In this document: positions 59,761 to 64,000 of the stretch, piece by piece
Position numbering within the stretch: the stretch's first letter is position 1
How the letters are laid out: each line of letters begins with the position of its first letter
Source of the DNA: Rehmannia glutinosa
Taxonomy: Eukaryota > Streptophyta > Magnoliopsida > Lamiales > Orobanchaceae
Assembly (NCBI GenBank): GCA_016081115.2
Contig: JABTTQ020002832.1
Span: 372,001 to 436,000, forward strand
Reading direction: 5' to 3'
DNA: 64,000 bases
Made by a program: the position numbers and the translations under genes
The notes under the pieces: model-generated
Database searches by the model: none
What the model was told of the DNA's origin: nothing
Seen by the model: the letters and a program-made list of their open reading frames with translations, nothing else

Positions 59761-61364
59761 ATCCGTCCGAGGTCTCTTTCCTCGTGCATCTTCTCATTTG
59801 AGGTTGTCTAGCATATGATTTTCTAGCGAGTTGGTGTCTCTTCCCGAAAGCCCTCCCGCAATAACGGCTATGACTCTGCTGCGGGTGGATGGTCTCTCCT
59901 CGGACTTTTGACCTTATGGTTCGGCATATTGGGGCTTTGTTCTCTTGGATTTCTTTCTTTATGTGGAGGACTTCCTCGGTTGTTAGCCACAAAACTACCA
60001 AGATACCCTCTTCGTATCAAGTCCTCAATTTTATTTTTCAAAGTTTCTTGATCTTGATGTCGTGACCATGGTCACGATGAAATCTGCATTACTTGTCACG
60101 ACTTCTCTTATTGGCGGGGGTTCTCATTTTTAGGGCCACTTGCGTAATCCTTATCTACGATGTACATCAAGATTTCATTCTTAGATGTGTTCAAGGGAGT
60201 GTACCTCTCGAACCTCAAAGGGTTAGCTCGATCCTTCGAGGAACTAGTAGTGACAGACAACCTATCTCAAACCTTCTTCTTCTTTGCGTCTTCATTATCG
60301 CCATTCTCGTCTTTCTTTCTCTTTTTGTCTAAAGACTCACGTTCGGCCTCTATCCCCACCTTAGACATTTCTTCGGCATTGATATACTTTTACGCCCTAT
60401 TAAAGAGATCCGCCAAGGTCGGTGGAGGCTTTTTGCCAAGGAAAAGGCAAATTGTGATGTTTTTCGGACACCATTCATAAGCATGTTTGCCAAGGCCACT
60501 GATTGGTCAAGATCCTCTATCGTGAGGGCTTCTTTGTTGAAGTACTGGATGAAGTCTCTCAAAGATTCATCCTGTTTTCGACAGACACCCATAAGATGTG
60601 CCGAGGCCTTCTTGTACCTTTTTTGCCGCTACGAAGTGGTTGAGGAACTCTTGAGCCAATCGCTTAAAAGATGAGATGGATGCCGCAGCAACGATGAGAA
60701 CCAAACCCTTGCACTTTTTCTTAACGTAGCAGAGAACGCTCGACATTTGATGGCGTCGGTCTCCCGTGGAGCATCATATGAGCTTGAAAATTCTCAAAAT
60801 GATCAGAGGGTCCGAAGTTCCATCATAATTCTCCATCGAGGCATCTTAAAGCTAGGGGAATTTCTTCCCCCCCGATCCCTTCAACAAAAGGAGATTCAGT
60901 GGGGGAAAATAGGTTGGTGCTCGGCTTCCGACTTCCTTCCACATTACCCCTAGCTTTTCATTCATTTCTTCCCGATTTCGGTTTAAGGTTGTTCTCTTCA
61001 ACGATCTCGGTCTGCATTTCCAAAGTCTCTTCCAGATCGATTTCAACTTCATCGTTGAAAGCTTTGGATCTTAGGCATGGCTAATTTCTTTCTCTTTGTT
61101 AGGCCTATTACCCAAGGACCCCCTCTTTGTCAATGAGTCCTCTCATTAACAATTTCAGTTCGTGAAGGTCTTCTTCCATCTTTTGTAGATATTGAGCGTC
61201 TGTTGTCGGGATTCCTTGATCATCCCGAGGCCTATGTTCGTGAATAGGATCGTCCTCATGTCTTGATACGCGAGAGTTAGCACGACTACCCTCGGCATGT
61301 TCCGTAGGCTGATGTTCAACATGCGTGTTCGACTATTCTCGTTATTTCTCTTTCGTGGTGCCAT
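59761..61364 (-). pseudogene. Tat gag
   Basis: It starts MAPRKRNNENSRT at 61364, just inside the primer site. Later frames give PSDHFENFQAHMMLHG (about 60770-60810) and QDESLRDFIQYFNKEALTIE with DLDQSVALANMLMNGVRK (60480-60592), the core capsid fold of plant Ty3 Gag. FHRDHGHD (about 60060-60085) and RARKSYARQ-type sequence near 59820 mark the C-terminal part. At least six frame breaks. Confidence 0.85.
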
Positions 61365-61388
61365 TATTGCTCGGATCTAGTCGTCGTT

Positions 61389-61409
61389 CCCACGGCGGGC
61401 GCCAACCGA
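61389..61409 (-). promoter_or_regulatory. Primer binding site of the Tat element
   Basis: On the minus strand ggttggcgcccgccgtggga follows the LTR end directly. TTGGCGCC followed by GTGGGAAC is the usual start of plant Tat internal regions. Confidence 0.8.
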
Positions 61410-61886
61410 TGAGGTATAAAAATCAAGGACTAATGGAGGACTTACGACGGCAAGGAGGAGATCCGAAGTCAATCAAAGTTGGAACGATTGATCCAAAGAT
61501 CCGGGTTGATCGGACGTCTGCGTAAACCTGCAAAAATGAGAACCGGGGTGGTCCCTGGGGTAGATACTCCGATCTTAAGTTAATGTTTTTCGTAGAGATT
61601 GTGAGTAGTGAGTTTTTCATATCCCCTTAACTAGAGCCCGGATCCTCTTTTATAGACTTGGTTACCTACCGGCCAAGGACTCCTCCACGAGGTTAGACTC
61701 TTAGCAATTCTTCCGAGGTCGAACTCCTCGGTCGTTAAGATAAGTCTTACCACCGGATACTCTCGGTCGGTTAAGATAGGTCTTATCTCCAGATAGTTGT
61801 CATCTTAGTGGTACATGTGTCATGTCCTCACAATGCCACGTGTCATGTTCTCACAATGCCACGTGTCGATGTCGAAATTATCCTCA
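61410..61886 (-). repeat. Tat upstream LTR (complete)
   Basis: 477 bp from tgaggtataaaaatcaagg to cgaaattatcctca. It carries a TATA box ctataaaagagg on the minus strand (61644-61655) and a duplicated cacaatgccacgtgtc word (61830-61866) that occurs once in the other LTR. Confidence 0.95.
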
Positions 61887-61982
61887 TCGGATATTAAATT
61901 GGTAACTCGGAAATGTCAGGACACCAAACCAAAGAAAGTGTCTATAGGCCATGTACTAAAAAATCAATAACCCAAATTTTAA

Positions 61983-62303
61983 TATGCAAGTGCAGCCTAC
62001 GATATATTTGAAAACCTAAAATTATTGTTTTCTCCATCCGTTTATTATATTTTACACTAGATTTATTTAAAAATAATAATTATAATGTGATGTCATCGAT
62101 CTCTTTGATAAAGACTGAATATAATCATAAAATTATTTATCCTTTCTCTCTCTTCTCGGCAAGACAATAGCGAAAGTTTGAGTGTTTATTTATACATTTA
62201 AACATTTTAGAAAATAAAAAGAAAAGAAAAATGAGAGGTTTTGTTTCTATATTTAAACACAGATAAAGGGATGTTATGATAACTGGAAATTTTTGTTAAT
62301 AGA
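61983..62303. other. Non-coding flank upstream of the tRNA
   Basis: AT-rich. A ctccatccgtttattatattt piece near 62032 looks MITE-like but has no partner end. Confidence 0.4.
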
Positions 62304-62376
62304 GCGCCTGTAGCTCAGTGGATAGAGCGTCTGTTTCCTAAGCAGAAAGTCGTAGGTTCGACCCCTACCTGGCGCG
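62304..62376 (+). tRNA. tRNA-Arg (anticodon CCU)
   Basis: The 73-nt sequence folds as a full cloverleaf. The acceptor stem is GCGCCTG/CTGGCGC with discriminator G. The D arm contains TAGCTCAGTGG (A box, 62311-62321). The anticodon arm is TCTGT-TTCCTAA-GCAGA with CCT at 62337-62339. The T arm is GTAGG-TTCGACC-CCTAC (B box GGTTCGACC, 62355-62363). One acceptor pair is T-T, which as far as I recall is also so in the standard plant gene. There is no intron. A TTTT pol III stop lies 17 bp downstream (62393-62396). It is probably functional. Confidence 0.96.
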
Positions 62377-62385
62377 TCAGTGGAT

Positions 62386-62742
62386 GTTATTATTTTGACA
62401 TTTTTGTTATATGAAATTATTATATGGAGATTTTGTTAATGTATAAAATATATTATTTTGACATTTTTGTTATATGAAATTAGTATATGGCGGTTTTGTT
62501 AATGTATAACTTTTGTTATATGAAATTAGTATATGGCGATTTTGTTAATGTATAAAATATTTGCTTAACCCAAACGAGAAGGTTTGTTGTATGAAATTAG
62601 TATATTGCGATTTTGTTAATGTATAAAATATTTGCTTAACCCAAACGAGAAGGTTTGGGTTAATGTATAAAATATATTATTTTGACATTTTTGTTATATG
62701 AAATTAGTATATGGCGGTTTTGTTAATGTATAAATTATATTT
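62386..62742 (+). repeat. Tandem repeats downstream of the tRNA
   Basis: Five variants of tgttatatgaaattagtata followed by tggcggttttgttaatgtat are arranged head to tail, two of them with the insert ttgcttaacccaaacgagaa. The unit length is about 60-75 bp. Confidence 0.85.
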
Positions 62743-62754
62743 TGTACTTTGTAG

Positions 62755-63338
62755 CAATAGTTTAAAATGTCGGACCGTACACGATCGGTGGTTGGACCGT
62801 GCGGTAAGACCCTAAATACCATTTTTACGGTTATACCGGCCAATACTGTCAAAACCGGTCATATCGCCAAAACCGGTTAAACCGGATTTAGCTATTTTTT
62901 TATTTTCTTCATTTTTTCAACTTTTTTTATAAAAATTGAAATTATAAACTTAATATTTAACATATTTATGCCATAATTCAAATCAAACAAGAATTCAAAT
63001 CAATTATTCAATATTTATGTTAAAATTTAAATCAATCATTTATATTTTAACTAATTCAAACAAGAATTTTAATCAATTAAAATATTATAAATTTGGACAA
63101 ACCTTTATAATATAGGCTTAGACAATCAATCAAAGAATTACATAATAAAACATAAGAAATGAAAATATATATAACATTTCTTTTTATATCAATATATTAC
63201 ATTAATATTTTATATAATATAATTAAAAATATAATTAGTTTTATTAAAACCCGTAAAATCGACGGTTGAATCGGTCCGAGGTTGAATCGCTTCAGGTGGC
63301 TTGGTAGGTTTGATCACGTGTCGGTATTTAAAACATTG
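62755..63338. mobile_element. hAT MITE with perfect 8-bp target duplication
   Basis: Left end caatagtttaaaatgtcgga and right end tcggtatttaaaacattg are inverted repeats. ctttgtag is perfectly duplicated at 62747-62754 and 63339-63346. 584 bp, no ORF, with internal accggtt words typical of this kind of MITE. Confidence 0.92.
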
Positions 63339-63346
63339 CTTTGTAG

Positions 63347-64000
63347 AGCCAAACGTCCGAGTTAAAAAAAAAACGAACCCTCTCCCCTCTCTCTAAAATT
63401 TCTCTCTCTTAACTCTTTCTCTTAAAATAACTGTCCCCTCCATCTCCTCTTCTTCGCCTCCCCACCTCCCGCCTTGGCCGGCGGCATCGGTTGGCGTCGG
63501 CCACCCATCCTCTCCATGGATTATTTTTGCAGATCTAGACTATTTTTCCAACTTAAAAGCTCCAAGAAGGTGATTCTCGGGTGGTGTTCTCGTTTTCCTT
63601 TCGTTTGGGCTGGTTTTCGGATGTGGGGTGGACCTGCGACTTGAGTTCTTCAAAGGAGTGGGTGATGTGGCGAAACCGGAGATTTGCCGCAGATCGGATA
63701 GTGTAAGGATGGTTTAGAGAGGGAGAGGCTTTTAGCTTTTAGCTTTTAGTTTCTTTTCTTGTTTTTTCTGTTTTTTCATGTTTTTTTTTAGTTTTTCTTG
63801 GCTTTTTGTTTCCTTGTAGCTTGTTTTTAGGTAGTTTCTTTGTATTTTTCGTTTTTCTTTATTTTTGTTGTCTTTTTCATTCTTGGGATGAGGGAGAAAT
63901 ATATAGGCGTCGTTTTTGTTTGGCTTGTAGTGCGTGATAGTTGTTCGTGCTCGGTGTTGTGTGTGTTGTTTCGGTTTGGCTAGTCTTCGTAGGAGTGGCT
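63347..64000 (+). other. Possible 5' leader of a gene running off the edge
   Basis: A pyrimidine-rich start (cctctcccctctctct, 63379-63412) is followed by a more GC-rich stretch (63470-63680) and then T-rich sequence, like a plant 5' untranslated region followed by an intron. ATG 63516 opens only about 43 codons. No protein family was recognised; a LINE or Helitron-type end is an alternative. Confidence 0.3.

Larger units (their letters stand above)
40964..61886 (-). mobile_element. Tat-lineage Ty3/Gypsy retrotransposon, minus strand
   Basis: LTRs begin and end TGAGG/CCTCA. The promoter-side LTR is at 61410-61886, and the other is split into 40964-41129 and 51306-51593. Reading leftward come a GGCGCC-type primer site, gag, protease, reverse transcriptase with YVDDML, RNase H with NQPLKQI, a second archaeal-type RNase H (YVDGSSN), integrase, and an opposite-strand ORF. 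The second RNase H and an extra ORF after integrase mark the Tat lineage. Without the CACTA insert it is about 10.7 kb. The flanking 5-mers tgcga and tcgga are an imperfect target duplication. Confidence 0.92.
40400..61973. mobile_element. Mutator-like MITE split by the Tat element
   Basis: Left end gagttattgatt...tagtac and right end gtactaaaaaatcaataaccc are parts of an inverted repeat about 85 bp long (40400-40485 against 61888-61973), including the mirrored atagacactttctttggttt. The flanks carry a 9-bp near-perfect duplication, taattttaa (40391-40399) and aaattttaa (61974-61982). Nine-base duplications and long inverted repeats fit Mutator-like MITEs. Its own sequence is only 40400-40963 and 61887-61973; the rest is the inserted retrotransposon. 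Confidence 0.85.

Noticed and set aside
63516..63650. Short ATG frame as a host protein start
   Set aside because: Only about 43 codons and no recognisable similarity; kept only as a possible leader region.

Overview
This is AT-rich plant nuclear DNA, almost certainly from a eudicot. The evidence is a canonical plant-type tRNA-Arg(CCU), Ty3/Gypsy retrotransposons of two plant lineages (Tekay-like chromovirus and Tat), CACTA, hAT, Mutator-like and Helitron elements, and retrocopied or captured plant genes (AP-4 sigma adaptin, HD2-type histone deacetylase). I cannot name the species. No intact protein-coding host gene is visible. The window is a stack of mobile elements inserted into one another, and nearly every long open frame belongs to a transposon or is a chance frame in an LTR.

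Region 1 (1-20119) reads as an old Helitron running left to right. It holds the end of a PIF1-type helicase (1-700), an intron-containing RPA70-like gene (about 17386-19627) and a hairpin plus CTAG end (20091-20119). It was later invaded by a hAT MITE (2362-2635), a 10.7-kb Tekay-like LTR retrotransposon (3501-14194, 5-bp target duplication ATGCA) and a hAT-type element (15404-16471). A 350-bp local duplication flanks the retrotransposon.

Region 2 (20120-24436) has microsatellites, a 2.8-kb element with inverted ends (20828-23612) and a long minisatellite. Region 3 (24437-38887) is a recombined array of a second Tekay-like subfamily: partial internal region, LTR, internal region, LTR. Both subfamilies have very long LTRs (3.8 and about 4.3 kb) that share their last 2.5 kb but differ in the first 1.2-1.6 kb. 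Neither copy has a recognisable gag or protease.

Region 4 (40391-61982) is the highlight. A Mutator-like MITE (9-bp target duplication) was split by a minus-strand Tat retrotransposon (40964-61886). The downstream LTR of that element was split by a 10.2-kb CACTA element (41130-51305). The CACTA element carries a fragment of an HD2 histone deacetylase gene. One intron of that fragment holds a small MITE, and one exon holds a processed AP-4 sigma retrocopy with a poly-A tail and a 14-bp target duplication. The Tat element also has a spliced reading frame on the opposite strand from gag-pol.

Region 5 (61983-64000) has the one clearly intact non-transposon gene, tRNA-Arg(CCU) at 62304-62376. It is followed by a short tandem array, a hAT MITE with a perfect 8-bp target duplication, and a pyrimidine-rich stretch that might be the 5' leader of a gene running off the right edge. 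Many pol frames are broken by small indels that recur at CAG/CTG sites, which may partly reflect base-calling error in methylated DNA rather than decay.
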